Shown one piece after another: positions 17,025-25,989 of a stretch of DNA of 64,000 nucleotides. The position numbers and the translations under genes were made by a program. Each line of letters begins with the position of its first letter. The stretch's first letter is position 1. Origin of the DNA: Bacteroidota bacterium (GTDB taxonomy: Bacteria > Bacteroidota > Ignavibacteria > Tepidaquicellales > Tepidaquicellaceae); contig JAFDZP010000002.1 in the NCBI GenBank assembly GCA_018266835.1, positions 510,419-574,418 of the forward strand. Direction: 5' to 3'. A model generated the notes under the pieces. It was not told where the DNA came from and ran no database searches. It saw only the letters and a list, made by a program, of their open reading frames with translations.

Positions 17025-19019
17025 TTATCTTAATAACATCATTTTTTTAGTATCAACAAAATCATCTGTAATCAATTTGTAGAAGTATATTCCGCTTGAG
17101 AGTTTTGATGCATCGAAGCTTACTTCATATACTCCCGGAGCAAACTTTTTATTTACCAATGTTGCAACTTCTTTACCAAGAACATCAAAGACTGTTATGT
17201 TCACATTTTTAGAGTTTACAACTTCAAATCTGATTTTTGTTTCAGGATTAAACGGATTCGGATAATTCTGATGCAATACAAAATCTTTTGAAACTGTTGT
17301 TCCTATATTTTGTATTCCTACTCTGTCCAAAGGATTTAAAGTAAATGCTAAATTATTAATTGTAAAATTATTTCCTGCAGATAAGGTTACGTTTGCCGAT
17401 GCCGATGTATATCCTACTCTGTTTACTATAATATCATAATTACCCGGAGGCAATGCTGACATACCATATGCTTCATTATTATCACTGACTGAAAAGCTTC
17501 TGTACAGACTTCCCTGTTTGGCGTAAATAATTGTCTTCGATTTAAAAGGCAATCCGTTTCCGTTTAATAATCCTGCGGGCAGATAATTTAAAACAGATGT
17601 ACCGCTTATTACTCCATTGGAAGGAGCAGGTGTAGCAGGTATTACATCAATATTTATATTTGATACATTGCCTCCGACATAAACTCGCTGTGAATTCTGC
17701 CATGAAATAGTTGAAGGGTAATATGTTGGTACGAAATTATCTTCTAAATCATTTGGAAATGCTAAAACGTCTACGGTATCCTGACGTGTTCTTACTAAGT
17801 TAAATGTGCCATTAGCTAAAATATTTGTACTGTCAATTGAAAGTACTTCTCTTGTATATAAATCTAATCTGATAGCTTTTATTTTTCCACCTGTAACTAT
17901 CACACCTGAGCCCGCATATCTAACTGTTCCGCTGATAGAATATGTATTTAAAGTCTGCCACTTTGCAATATGATTTGCAATTCGCCCGCCGGCATAAATA
18001 AACTCGCCGCCGGCATATAATGTAGTATCAGTAGTATAAAGAGCAGTTACCTTTTCACCCATACCTGTACTCATTGTTGACCATGAAGAACCGTTCCATT
18101 TCGCTATTCTGTTACAATAAAGATTATTACCTGCACCAACAAATTTTTGCTGGCCGCCCACTATCAGTTCTCCGTTATAAATTCCCATTGAATAAATTCT
18201 GTCCTCTACTCCGCCACCGACTGCTACCCAGTTAGTTCCGTCAAACATCGAAAGATAATTTGCGTTCACTCCACCGCCGACTGTAAATCTTCCGCCTGCA
18301 TAAATATATCCGTTGTAATATGAAAGTGAGTGAATCCTGTCATTAAAACTTGCAGTTCCAACCTGAGTCCAGTTCGCGCCGTCCCATTTTGCTATTTTAC
18401 TTGCAGCTGAACCGTTCGCATTATCAAATCTACCTGCCACTATCACATTTGAACCTATTAATGTTAAAGCTAAAACATCTTTATCAACACCGCCTGCGCA
18501 AGGTCTCCATGCACTGCCATCCCAATATCCAACGTTATTTAAAACTGTTGCACCTGAGTTTGTAAATTTACCACCTACATAAATGAAACCTGAATATTGT
18601 AATAATGCATTTACTTGACCATCAACACCTACTCCTAATGAAGTCCAATTAGTACCGTCCCATTGAGCTATGTTGCTGACTAATGTTGAACCCGATTGCG
18701 AAAATTTTCCTCCGGCAATCAATTTACCGTTAAAAACTGTAAGAGCATAAACCGTATCATTTAATCCTAAACCTAATGAAGACCAGGTTGAATTAGCCGG
18801 GTTCCATTGTGCAATATTATTTGCCGGAATACCGCCTGCCATTGAAAAGCCGCCGGAAACAATAATTTTATTTTGATAAGTTGTTATAGCATTCACAGGC
18901 CCGTTTACACCATTAGCAGTATTATCGCCCAAGCTTGACCATCCTGTTACCGGCTGAGAGAATGAAATATTTGCTGTAACAAAAAATATTATTAATAAAT
19001 AAACTTTTTTCATCTTCAT
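17025..19019 (-). CDS. Secreted beta-propeller protein with T9SS type A sorting domain
   Basis: 664 residues with a signal peptide (MKMKKVYLLIIFFVTANIS, cleavage near FSQPV). Residues 25-365 hold about seven repeats of roughly 45-50 residues of the form NxIAxWDGTxW-SLGxGV-x-VxALxxYNGxLxxGG, a Kelch-like propeller. Two carboxypeptidase-regulatory-like beta domains follow (about 365-470 and 495-565; the second ends LPPGNYDIIVNRVGY). The C-terminal 80 residues are a T9SS sorting domain (QNYPNPFNPETKI, then SSGIYFYKL). The protein should cross the inner membrane by Sec and the outer membrane by T9SS and be anchored or released at the surface. Its ATG overlaps the TrmB-like gene by 4 bases (ATGA), which is unusual for a surface protein and suggests direct regulation. 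Confidence 0.9.
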   Translation of the reverse strand: MKMKKVYLLIIFFVTANISFSQPVTGWSSLGDNTANGVNGPVNAITTYQNKIIVSGGFSMAGGIPANNIAQWNPANSTWSSLGLGLNDTVYALTVFNGKLIAGGKFSQSGSTLVSNIAQWDGTNWTSLGVGVDGQVNALLQYSGFIYVGGKFTNSGATVLNNVGYWDGSAWRPCAGGVDKDVLALTLIGSNVIVAGRFDNANGSAASKIAKWDGANWTQVGTASFNDRIHSLSYYNGYIYAGGRFTVGGGVNANYLSMFDGTNWVAVGGGVEDRIYSMGIYNGELIVGGQQKFVGAGNNLYCNRIAKWNGSSWSTMSTGMGEKVTALYTTDTTLYAGGEFIYAGGRIANHIAKWQTLNTYSISGTVRYAGSGVIVTGGKIKAIRLDLYTREVLSIDSTNILANGTFNLVRTRQDTVDVLAFPNDLEDNFVPTYYPSTISWQNSQRVYVGGNVSNINIDVIPATPAPSNGVISGTSVLNYLPAGLLNGNGLPFKSKTIIYAKQGSLYRSFSVSDNNEAYGMSALPPGNYDIIVNRVGYTSASANVTLSAGNNFTINNLAFTLNPLDRVGIQNIGTTVSKDFVLHQNYPNPFNPETKIRFEVVNSKNVNITVFDVLGKEVATLVNKKFAPGVYEVSFDASKLSSGIYFYKLITDDFVDTKKMMLLR

Positions 19020-19864
19020 TTAATTTTCAAATTTTTGAATTCATCTAGTGTTGAACTATTTTTCCAATATACTTCAAAAAGTTCAATCATACATAAAGCA
19101 AAATTTTTATTTCTGATAATTACATCAGTTCTGTTATTTTTAGGAATTGTTAAGTCGGATAAACTTAAAAACACAATTTGCTGATCAAAAATTGCAAGGT
19201 TTTGCGGAATACTTTTAGATAGTTTAATTTTTTCTCCCTGCTTTTCAAAATACATTAGTAAGTCTATCATATCTTCTTTATCCGGAGTAACCCACTGTCC
19301 TTCTTTATCAAGCTTAAAATTTAGAGAAGCTTCATAAATACTTCTAATCTTACCGCCTCTTTTATAAAAATTAATGACCTCTTCATCAAGTTGTTTTGAA
19401 ACGTGAGCTTCCATACGATTCATAAGTAACATCTCTTTTTTAGAACTCTTTAGAAGATCCATAAATTTAAGAACCCTAAATTTATTGAATCCCTTTATTA
19501 ATTCAACATCAACTTTATTTTCTGATGGAGCATTTGCTTTGTATAAAGATTTTAAAGTATCAAACGATGACTTTAGTTCCTCGCTTTTCTTTTTATGGTC
19601 GGTGTTTATGTCTCTTTGAATTCTCCCTTCAATCACATCCGGGTCAATCATTTCATAACGCAGCTTTGTAGATGTCTGAATCTCATTGCAGAATCCTTTT
19701 TCTGCAAACTGCTTCAGGATATCATATACCGATGTCCGGGGAATGTTAGCCTTCTCAGCAATTTCAGCAGCAGTCATATTATGACCGCTCATCAATACCG
19801 TGAAAACTTTCGACTCGTATATTGTGAATCCCAGTATTTCTAATTTTTTTATTATGTCTTCCAT
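19016..19864 (-). CDS. TrmB-family transcriptional regulator
   Basis: 282 residues. The N-terminal winged helix (residues 1-75) has the TrmB hallmark LGFTIYESKVFTVLMSG, then IPRTSVYDILKQFAEKGF as recognition helix and wing. A coiled-coil helix follows (90-120), then a PLD-like TrmB C-terminal domain (120-280) with ELIKGFNKFR and a conserved MLLMNRMEAH strand. TrmB proteins usually sense sugars or metabolites and are common in archaea, less so in bacteria. First gene of an operon with a surface propeller and a DUF454 protein. A near-perfect palindrome just downstream of its promoter suggests autoregulation. Confidence 0.8.
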   Translation of the reverse strand: MEDIIKKLEILGFTIYESKVFTVLMSGHNMTAAEIAEKANIPRTSVYDILKQFAEKGFCNEIQTSTKLRYEMIDPDVIEGRIQRDINTDHKKKSEELKSSFDTLKSLYKANAPSENKVDVELIKGFNKFRVLKFMDLLKSSKKEMLLMNRMEAHVSKQLDEEVINFYKRGGKIRSIYEASLNFKLDKEGQWVTPDKEDMIDLLMYFEKQGEKIKLSKSIPQNLAIFDQQIVFLSLSDLTIPKNNRTDVIIRNKNFALCMIELFEVYWKNSSTLDEFKNLKIK

Positions 19865-19887
19865 AAATCGTGGGGAACGATTTTTAA

Positions 19888-19938
19888 TTGTCGTAGCTTA
19901 TACTACAACAAATTATAGAGAATCTTCCTTAATGTCAA
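19888..19938 (-). promoter_or_regulatory. trmB-like promoter with overlapping palindromic operator
   Basis: On the minus strand TTGACA (19938-19933) and TATAAT (19917-19912) are 15 bases apart. Next to the -10 box lies an inverted repeat with 9-base arms TTGTCGTAG (19888-19896) and CTACAACAA (19903-19911), 8 of 9 complementary, spacer 6. The start codon is at 19864, so the palindrome covers the expected transcription start. This is a typical repressor position. Confidence 0.55.
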
Positions 19939-19966
19939 TGAATTTATTGGATGGTGACTAATGAGA

Positions 19967-21208
19967 TTACTTATATATAATATACTTATCTCTTATACTT
20001 TTAAAAACATCTAAATTTTTCTGATAAGAATCTGTAATTTCCGATAACGAAGCGTTTGAATTTACCATATTTCGGAATGTCTTTGTCCCCGCCAGCTTAT
20101 CTATAAAATTATCTTTACGCCAGGAAAACTTCGGGAATAACTTTTTTGCAGAAATCAAAATAGCTATTGCTGTCTGAACCGGCTGAAATATTTTTATATC
20201 CTGAACATTTATATAAACCCCCTCACATTGTTCGCCTACATATTTCGGCGGATTGGATGGACTCGAAATTGAATTCGGTATATAACTTCTTTTTTCAAAT
20301 TTAACTCCCCGCAGATTATACGTTTCAAGTTCGCTTATCAGTTTATCTGCATCTACATAAGGAGCGCCGATGTATTCAAACGGCTTATCAGTTCCTCTTC
20401 CTTCTGATAAATTCGTTCCTTCAAATATACACGTTCCTGTATAACAAACTGCCGAACTCGGGAAATATATACTCGGTGAAGGATTTACCCATTTAAGATT
20501 TAAATCCGTGTAATTTGTGTTTCGTGTATATCCGTTCATTTGCACGACTTCAAGATTCAGCTTTCCTCCAAAATAAGTATCATTCAGAAAATTCGAAAGC
20601 TCTCCGCAAGTAAGTCCGTATGAAATCGGCACATCAAGCAATCCGACAAAAGATTTGCAGTCATCTTCAAGCATAAATCCGTCAACATAATTTAAATTTA
20701 TCATTGAAGGTCTGTCGCATACTATAAATTTCTTGTTTGATTTCACTGCCGACTCCATACAATAATATAGAGTATTCACATATGTATAAAATCTTGCTCC
20801 AACATCCTGTATATCATATACTAAAGCATCCACATCATTTAAATCGTCCGATGATGGTTTCTTTTTATTTCCGTAAAGCGATACTACATTTATTCCTGTT
20901 TGAGTATCTACATAATTTCCCGTATTATCATCACCTCTGAATCCATGCTCCGGGCTGAATATCTTTACAACATTTGCTTTTCCTTTTATCGCATCTATAA
21001 TAAGGGTTCCGTCTGAAGTTATTCCGCTTTGATTTGTAATAATTCCAACACGGCTGTCCTTAAGCAAATCTATTTTTTCAGATAACAATACTTCATTGCC
21101 AAGTTTAAAACCTGTTGGATTAGAAACTATTGCCGGTGAAATATTATTATAATTTGTATTAAAGCCTGTGAAGAATAGTATTATTAGAATGAAAACGGAA
21201 ATTTTCAT
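19967..21208 (-). CDS. namZ: DUF1343 / NamZ-like exo-beta-N-acetylmuramidase
   Basis: 413 residues with an N-terminal hydrophobic signal (ISVFILIILFFTGF), so periplasmic or secreted. The DUF1343 motifs are present in order: VGIITNQSGIT (about residue 55), KIFSPEHGFRGD (about 85), SLYGNKKKPS, then VYDIQDVGARFYTYVNTLYY (about 130), and later EGTNLSEGRGTDKPFE (about 265). NamZ enzymes release terminal MurNAc from peptidoglycan fragments (established for the family). No other MurNAc-recycling gene lies nearby. The start is 26 bases past the pepA terminator, so it must have its own promoter, not located here. Confidence 0.85.
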   Translation of the reverse strand: MKISVFILIILFFTGFNTNYNNISPAIVSNPTGFKLGNEVLLSEKIDLLKDSRVGIITNQSGITSDGTLIIDAIKGKANVVKIFSPEHGFRGDDNTGNYVDTQTGINVVSLYGNKKKPSSDDLNDVDALVYDIQDVGARFYTYVNTLYYCMESAVKSNKKFIVCDRPSMINLNYVDGFMLEDDCKSFVGLLDVPISYGLTCGELSNFLNDTYFGGKLNLEVVQMNGYTRNTNYTDLNLKWVNPSPSIYFPSSAVCYTGTCIFEGTNLSEGRGTDKPFEYIGAPYVDADKLISELETYNLRGVKFEKRSYIPNSISSPSNPPKYVGEQCEGVYINVQDIKIFQPVQTAIAILISAKKLFPKFSWRKDNFIDKLAGTKTFRNMVNSNASLSEITDSYQKNLDVFKSIRDKYIIYK

Positions 21209-21233
21209 AGGAGAATAAATAGAATAGAAAAAA

Positions 21234-21261
21234 TTCTGCCCCGAAAAATCTCGGGGCAGAA
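21234..21261 (-). terminator. Rho-independent terminator of pepA
   Basis: Perfect 11-base stem (TTCTGCCCCGA at 21234-21244 with its complement at 21251-21261), loop of 6, followed on the minus strand by six T. It begins 9 bases after the pepA stop. Confidence 0.9.
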
Positions 21262-21269
21262 AATATAAT

Positions 21270-22772
21270 TTATGAATATCTCTTTCTTAAGAAATATGTA
21301 ATTAATCTAACGCCGACACCTGTTGCATACTTAGGAATATATTCGCTTGCTGAATTGCTCATTGCAGTTCCTGCAATATCCAAGTGAATCCACGGATAGC
21401 CTTCGACAAATCTCTTCAGAAACATACCGCCAACTATTGTACCTGCTGTTCTTGCAGGGGTTCCCATGTTGCTCATATCAGCCTGGTCAGTATCAATTAA
21501 TTTATCGTATTCATCCCATGTGGGAAGTTCCCACACTCTTTCAAATGTTGCCTGTCCTGCATCAAGAATTTCTTTTGTTAAGTCTGCATTGTTCGACATT
21601 GCAGTTGTTACAAAATGTCCGAGAGCTACAACTGTTGCTCCTGTTAATGTAGCCAGATCAATAATACACTTTGGTTTCATTTCAGTTGCATACGAAATTG
21701 CATCGGCAAGAATTACTCTGCCTTCTGCATCAGTATTGCCGACTTCAACAGTTCTTCCGCTGTAAGTCTTAATAATATCACCCGGCTTAATTGCATTTCC
21801 GCCCGGCATATTTTCAACGGATGGAATAAGTCCGACAAGATTTACTTTTAAATTTAATTGTGTAGCTGCTTCAAAAACTCCTATCACAGCGGCTGCGCCG
21901 CACATATCCATCTTCATTGCTTCCATCCCTGCAGCAGGCTTTATTGATATACCGCCTGAATCAAACGTTACACCTTTACCTACAACAACAACAGGGGCAT
22001 CACCTTTTTTTCCGCCGTTATATTTCATCTCAATAAGATAAGGATCGTTCTTACTTCCTTTACCGATTCCGATAATTCCGCCCATTCCCATCTTCTTCAG
22101 TTCATTCATACCGAATGCTCTTACAGAGTATCCTCTTTCCTTCCCTAATTTTTTTATTCTGTTTGCTAACTCCTCAGGGAATAAAACATTCGAAGGTTCA
22201 TTTCCAAAATCTCTTGCGCAAAGAACTGCTTTTCCTATAATGCTTCCTTTTCTTATTCCGTCTTCGATCTGCTTAGCAAAATTTTTGAGATTATTAGATG
22301 ATGAGAAAAATGTAATCTCTTCAATTTTTATTTTCTTCTCTTTTTTAGTTGTAAGGTATTTATCAAAAGCATACAAAGCCATCAGACATGCTTCAGTCTG
22401 AACTTTTGCGACAACATCAATAGTTCTTTTTAATGACTCATCCTGTACGATTTCAACTGCAACTTTTTTAATTTTATATTCATTCGCTTTCTTTACTGCT
22501 CTTGCGCATGCTTTTCTTACTTTCTCAAGTGTAAGCTCATCCTTTTTACCAAGCCCGGCAAGGATTATTCTTTTATCATTTGAGTAAATCATCTCTACTT
22601 CAGTATCTTTACCTGAGAAATCTTCGAGGGAGATTCCAAGTATTTTTGTGCTTAACGAGCTTTCAATTTGCTGTAACTCGGCGTTGAATAAATTTTTATC
22701 CTCATAGCAAAGAAAAACGAACGCATCAGTTTTTACTTTACTTGCAGGATTTTTATCAAATGTAATTTTCAT
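21270..22772 (-). CDS. pepA: Leucyl aminopeptidase (M17, PepA)
   Basis: 500 residues, the usual length. The catalytic domain carries the two-metal site: VGKGVTFDSGGISIKP (about residue 265), MDMCGAA (about 288) and the family signature NTDAEGRVILADA (about 342). The enzyme is a hexameric cytosolic zinc/manganese aminopeptidase that removes N-terminal residues from peptides. The N-terminal alpha/beta domain (1-165) is of the normal M17 type. It is the last gene of the GT2-lpxA-lpxA-CYTH-panB-nrnA-pepA run and is followed by a strong terminator. In some bacteria PepA also binds DNA; nothing here speaks to that. Confidence 0.95.
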   Translation of the reverse strand: MKITFDKNPASKVKTDAFVFLCYEDKNLFNAELQQIESSLSTKILGISLEDFSGKDTEVEMIYSNDKRIILAGLGKKDELTLEKVRKACARAVKKANEYKIKKVAVEIVQDESLKRTIDVVAKVQTEACLMALYAFDKYLTTKKEKKIKIEEITFFSSSNNLKNFAKQIEDGIRKGSIIGKAVLCARDFGNEPSNVLFPEELANRIKKLGKERGYSVRAFGMNELKKMGMGGIIGIGKGSKNDPYLIEMKYNGGKKGDAPVVVVGKGVTFDSGGISIKPAAGMEAMKMDMCGAAAVIGVFEAATQLNLKVNLVGLIPSVENMPGGNAIKPGDIIKTYSGRTVEVGNTDAEGRVILADAISYATEMKPKCIIDLATLTGATVVALGHFVTTAMSNNADLTKEILDAGQATFERVWELPTWDEYDKLIDTDQADMSNMGTPARTAGTIVGGMFLKRFVEGYPWIHLDIAGTAMSNSASEYIPKYATGVGVRLITYFLRKRYS

Positions 22773-22816
22773 TTTGTTGAGTTTACTTTTCCCCTATTGT
22801 AGTTAATTAAAATCTA

Positions 22817-23803
22817 TTAAATATATTTATCTTTTAAAGATAAAATTCTTTCTTTTACTTGTTCTAAATTCATATCAAAAATTCTTGCGCCTGAAGCATT
22901 CTTATGTCCTCCGCCGCCAAACTCTCTTGCAAAGCCGTTCATATCTATATTGCCTTTGGAACGGAACGAAAGCTTTATTCCGACTTTAAGCTCCACTACA
23001 ACAATTCCCGCTCTTACTTTATCAATATCCATTGTATAGCCTGAGAGACCTTCCATGTCATCTTCAGCAAGATGTAATTCATCAAAATCTTTTCGTCTGA
23101 CATAACCTAAACACAATTTACCTTCGTTAAAAAACTCTAGCCCTTCTATAAATCTGCCTATGAGTTTCAATTTCTTTAAGCTTGTATTGCCAAATACTTT
23201 ATCATATATCTCAACAGGGTCAGCGCCTTTTTTTATTAATTCAGCCGCAACAGAAAATGTTTTATCATCTGTTCTTGGAAAACGAAAACCGCCTGTATCC
23301 GTCATTATTCCTGTATATAAAAGCGTTGCAATCCTTTCATCTATTAATGAAGCATCAATCTCAGTATAAAAATCATAAAGCAGCTGGCAGTTAGCCGGAT
23401 AGCTTGTATCGGAAACAAAAGCAGTGTAATCTTCTTCATTTATTCCCATATGATGGTCAATACATACTTTCGGCTTAGGGGAATTTCTTAAAATACTCTC
23501 CATCGATTTAGTTCTGGCAAACTCATTGGTATCCATTACTAAAATCAGATCACATTCATTTATAATTTTTTCGTTCTCTTCCTGATTTTCCGAGAAAACT
23601 CTGATTATGCCGGGGTCGAGAAACTTGAAATTCTGGGGAGTCGGGGAATGATTTATTATTACAGGATTTTTATTTTTTTGTTTCAGAAAATAGTACATCG
23701 ACATTACACTTCCGATAGCATCTCCATCGGGTACTATGTGCGTTGTGATTACTATATTCTCATACTCATCAATTATCTGAAAAACATTTTTAAAACTATT
23801 CAA
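22817..23803 (-). CDS. nrnA: DHH/DHHA1 phosphoesterase, NrnA-like (nanoRNase / pAp phosphatase)
   Basis: 328 residues. The DHH motifs are complete: THIVPDGDAIGS (about residue 20), MDTNEFAR (about 85), CIDHHMG (about 115) and DTGGFRFPRT (about 170), with the DHHA1 substrate motif EFGGGGHKNASGA near the C-terminus. Family members degrade 2-5 nucleotide RNAs and dephosphorylate 3'-phosphoadenosine 5'-phosphate using manganese. It starts 3 bases downstream of the panB stop, so the two are co-transcribed; this pairing has no evident metabolic logic. Confidence 0.9.
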   Translation of the reverse strand: MNSFKNVFQIIDEYENIVITTHIVPDGDAIGSVMSMYYFLKQKNKNPVIINHSPTPQNFKFLDPGIIRVFSENQEENEKIINECDLILVMDTNEFARTKSMESILRNSPKPKVCIDHHMGINEEDYTAFVSDTSYPANCQLLYDFYTEIDASLIDERIATLLYTGIMTDTGGFRFPRTDDKTFSVAAELIKKGADPVEIYDKVFGNTSLKKLKLIGRFIEGLEFFNEGKLCLGYVRRKDFDELHLAEDDMEGLSGYTMDIDKVRAGIVVVELKVGIKLSFRSKGNIDMNGFAREFGGGGHKNASGARIFDMNLEQVKERILSLKDKYI

Positions 23804-23806
23804 TCT

Positions 23807-24625
23807 TTAGTAGCTTTCCTTTTCCGTTGGGAATTTATTTTCTTTTATATCCTTACTGTATCTTCTGAATGCGTCTTTCATTTCCTTTGCAAGGTGCATA
23901 TATCTTCTTACAAATCTTGGTTTGAAATCTTCCAGCATACCGAGCATATCATGCGTAACTAAAACCTGTCCGTCACAGTCGGGTCCTGCGCCTATACCTA
24001 TGGTCGGTATCTTCAAAGATTTTGAAATAATTTTACCTAATGCAGCCGGAACTTTCTCAAGTACAAGTCCGAAACATCCTGCTTTCTCTAACAACAATGC
24101 GTCACGTTTTATTGCTTCTGCTTCGGCTCTATCAACACCGCGTGTTTTATAACTTCCGAATTTATTTATTGATTGAGGAGTTAAGCCTAAGTGTCCCATT
24201 ACAGGGATACCTATCTCAACAATTCTTCTTATCGTTTCAATTAGATATTTTCCGCCTTCCATCTTAACAGCATCGCATCCTGTTTCCTTCATAAGTCTTC
24301 CTGCATTTCTGATTGCTTCTTCGGGCCCTATCTGATAACTCATGAACGGCATATCAGCAACTACCAGCGCATTGTTTACAGCCTTCTTCACCATATTAGT
24401 ATGGTAAATAATCTGCTCAAGTGTTACGGGCAAAGTAGTTTCGTTTCCCTGGATAACGTTACCGAGCGAATCACCAACGAGTATCATTTCTATTCCTGCC
24501 TCGTCAAGAAATTTTGCAGTGAGATAATCATATGCAGTGAGCATTGTGATTTTCTCTTTCTTCTTTTTTCTTTCGAGTAAAACTTTTGTCGTAATATGTT
24601 TTGAAACGTCTTTACCGCTTTGCAT
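23807..24625 (-). CDS. panB: 3-methyl-2-oxobutanoate hydroxymethyltransferase (PanB)
   Basis: 272 residues. The enzyme transfers a hydroxymethyl group from methylene-tetrahydrofolate to 2-oxoisovalerate, the first committed step to pantothenate and CoA. Conserved blocks: KITMLTAYDYLTAKFLDEAG, VGDSLGNVIQGNETTLPVT with the Mg-binding Asp, VVADMPFMSYQ, AVKMEGG, GHLGLTPQS and the PTIGIGAGPDCDGQVLV segment with the catalytic Glu position earlier in VLEKVP. Length is standard apart from a short basic N-terminal extension of about 20 residues. PanC and PanD are not nearby. Confidence 0.95.
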   Translation of the reverse strand: MQSGKDVSKHITTKVLLERKKKKEKITMLTAYDYLTAKFLDEAGIEMILVGDSLGNVIQGNETTLPVTLEQIIYHTNMVKKAVNNALVVADMPFMSYQIGPEEAIRNAGRLMKETGCDAVKMEGGKYLIETIRRIVEIGIPVMGHLGLTPQSINKFGSYKTRGVDRAEAEAIKRDALLLEKAGCFGLVLEKVPAALGKIISKSLKIPTIGIGAGPDCDGQVLVTHDMLGMLEDFKPRFVRRYMHLAKEMKDAFRRYSKDIKENKFPTEKESY

Positions 24626-24659
24626 TTTTTGAGGTTTAGTTGTACTATTACTTATGCTG

Positions 24660-25190
24660 TTATTTATGCTTTTTGGTTTCTGCCAAAAGCATATCTGAGT
24701 ATGAGTGTTTTATGAAAACATTTTCGTCAAGACCAAAGTGTTCTATCATGTCTTTCATTTGTTTCTTTGCTTTCTCCAGTGAAGAAAAAATTACTTCAAA
24801 CTCAAGAAAGACTCCGAGATTTTTTACTTTATCTAAATGGATTCTGATATTATCATAAATGAATACCTCTCTTTTCTTGGAAACAACTACCAGCTCTTCA
24901 AACAGATTATCTAAAATCTCTTTCAGTTCATTATGGTCTTTTGTGCGGACAAGAAGATACTCGGAAATTCTTTTGCTTTCCTCTTCAGGTCTGTCATAAA
25001 ATATCAGGCTTCCGAAATTATTATTTATAATTCTTAATTTAAGCCTTGCTGTCTTAACTTTATAGTAGTAATCTTTCTGCGCTTCGGCATATTGGTTCTG
25101 TGACTGGAATTTACCTCTCAGGGAAAGGGCTTTTTTCTTTATCTGGTTGTAGTTCTCGACGGGAAATTTTATTTCGTAATTTTTCGGCAT
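24660..25190 (-). CDS. CYTH-domain protein (class IV adenylate cyclase / triphosphatase-like)
   Basis: 176 residues. The predicted triphosphate tunnel fold begins with KNYEIKFPV, a reduced form of the family ExExK motif in which only the second Glu and the Lys remain visible. Following strands have KDYYYKVKTARLKLRI (basic phosphate-binding residues), the RISEYLLVRTKD block and an acidic C-terminal half with HLDKVKNLGVFLEFEV, the usual Lx-G-xFxEhE signature. Members bind ATP, thiamine triphosphate or inorganic triphosphate; substrate is not deducible. It lies between panB and the second lpxA. Confidence 0.75.
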   Translation of the reverse strand: MPKNYEIKFPVENYNQIKKKALSLRGKFQSQNQYAEAQKDYYYKVKTARLKLRIINNNFGSLIFYDRPEEESKRISEYLLVRTKDHNELKEILDNLFEELVVVSKKREVFIYDNIRIHLDKVKNLGVFLEFEVIFSSLEKAKKQMKDMIEHFGLDENVFIKHSYSDMLLAETKKHK

Positions 25191-25199
25191 TATTTTCTT

Positions 25200-25973
25200 T
25201 TATCTAATGATACCTCTTTTGCTTGAAGAAATGAAATTTAAAATATTTGAAATTTCATTTGTGATTTCTAAATCGGATTTAATTTTTTCAACTGCATCGC
25301 TCACATTATACTCAGAACCGTAAATTAAATCGTAAGCTTTTCTTATGTTATCAATCGCTTCATTTGAAAGTCCCCTTCTTCTTAATCCGACTTTATTGAG
25401 TCCTATAAATCTTGACGGCTCTCTTGAAACCATTATATAAGGAGGAACATCCTTCACAACTTTAATGCATGTGCCAATCATACAGTAATCGCCAATCTTC
25501 ACAAACTGATGTATTCCCGTAAGCGCGCCAACGTTAACATAATTTCCTATCACAACATGTCCGCCGCAGTTTGCGCTGTTAGTTAAAATCACATTATCGC
25601 CAATTACATTATCATGCGCTACATGGGAGAAATTCATTATGTAACAGTTCTTGCCGACATTCGTTGTTTCAAGCGAACCGTTCTTACCTGTCGTTCCTCT
25701 GCATAGAGTTGCAAGTTCTTTTATGACTGTACCTTCGCCTATTTCACAAGTAGTCTTCTCGCCTTTATAACCTAAGTCATGCGGAGCTATACTTATCTGA
25801 GCCGATGAGTGAATTTTCACTCCGTCTGCTATCCTTGCGCCGTTTGCAATATAAACATTATTTCCGACTTCTACATTATCCCCTATTATTACATCTTCTT
25901 CAATTACAGTGAAACTTCCGCACTGTAAATTTTTTCCTATGATTGCTTTATCATGTATTTCAATGTTCTTCAT
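25200..25973 (-). CDS. lpxA: LpxA-like acyl-ACP:UDP-GlcNAc O-acyltransferase, second paralogue
   Basis: 257 residues, the normal LpxA length. Left-handed beta-helix repeats (residues 1-185) are followed by the helical C-terminus. The catalytic-type His lies in NFSHVAHDNVIG (about residue 114), with GIHQFVKIG and KVGLRRRGLS matching the E. coli enzyme's layout. LpxA starts lipid A synthesis by adding a hydroxyacyl chain to O3 of UDP-GlcNAc. This copy is preceded within 17 bases by a second LpxA. It has more substitutions than its neighbour around the acyl-binding region (GALTGIHQF rather than GGMVGVHQF; TCIKVVKDVPPYI), so it may differ in acyl length or sugar. Confidence 0.85.
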   Translation of the reverse strand: MKNIEIHDKAIIGKNLQCGSFTVIEEDVIIGDNVEVGNNVYIANGARIADGVKIHSSAQISIAPHDLGYKGEKTTCEIGEGTVIKELATLCRGTTGKNGSLETTNVGKNCYIMNFSHVAHDNVIGDNVILTNSANCGGHVVIGNYVNVGALTGIHQFVKIGDYCMIGTCIKVVKDVPPYIMVSREPSRFIGLNKVGLRRRGLSNEAIDNIRKAYDLIYGSEYNVSDAVEKIKSDLEITNEISNILNFISSSKRGIIR

Positions 25974-25989
25974 TTCGTGATTCTTTGCA

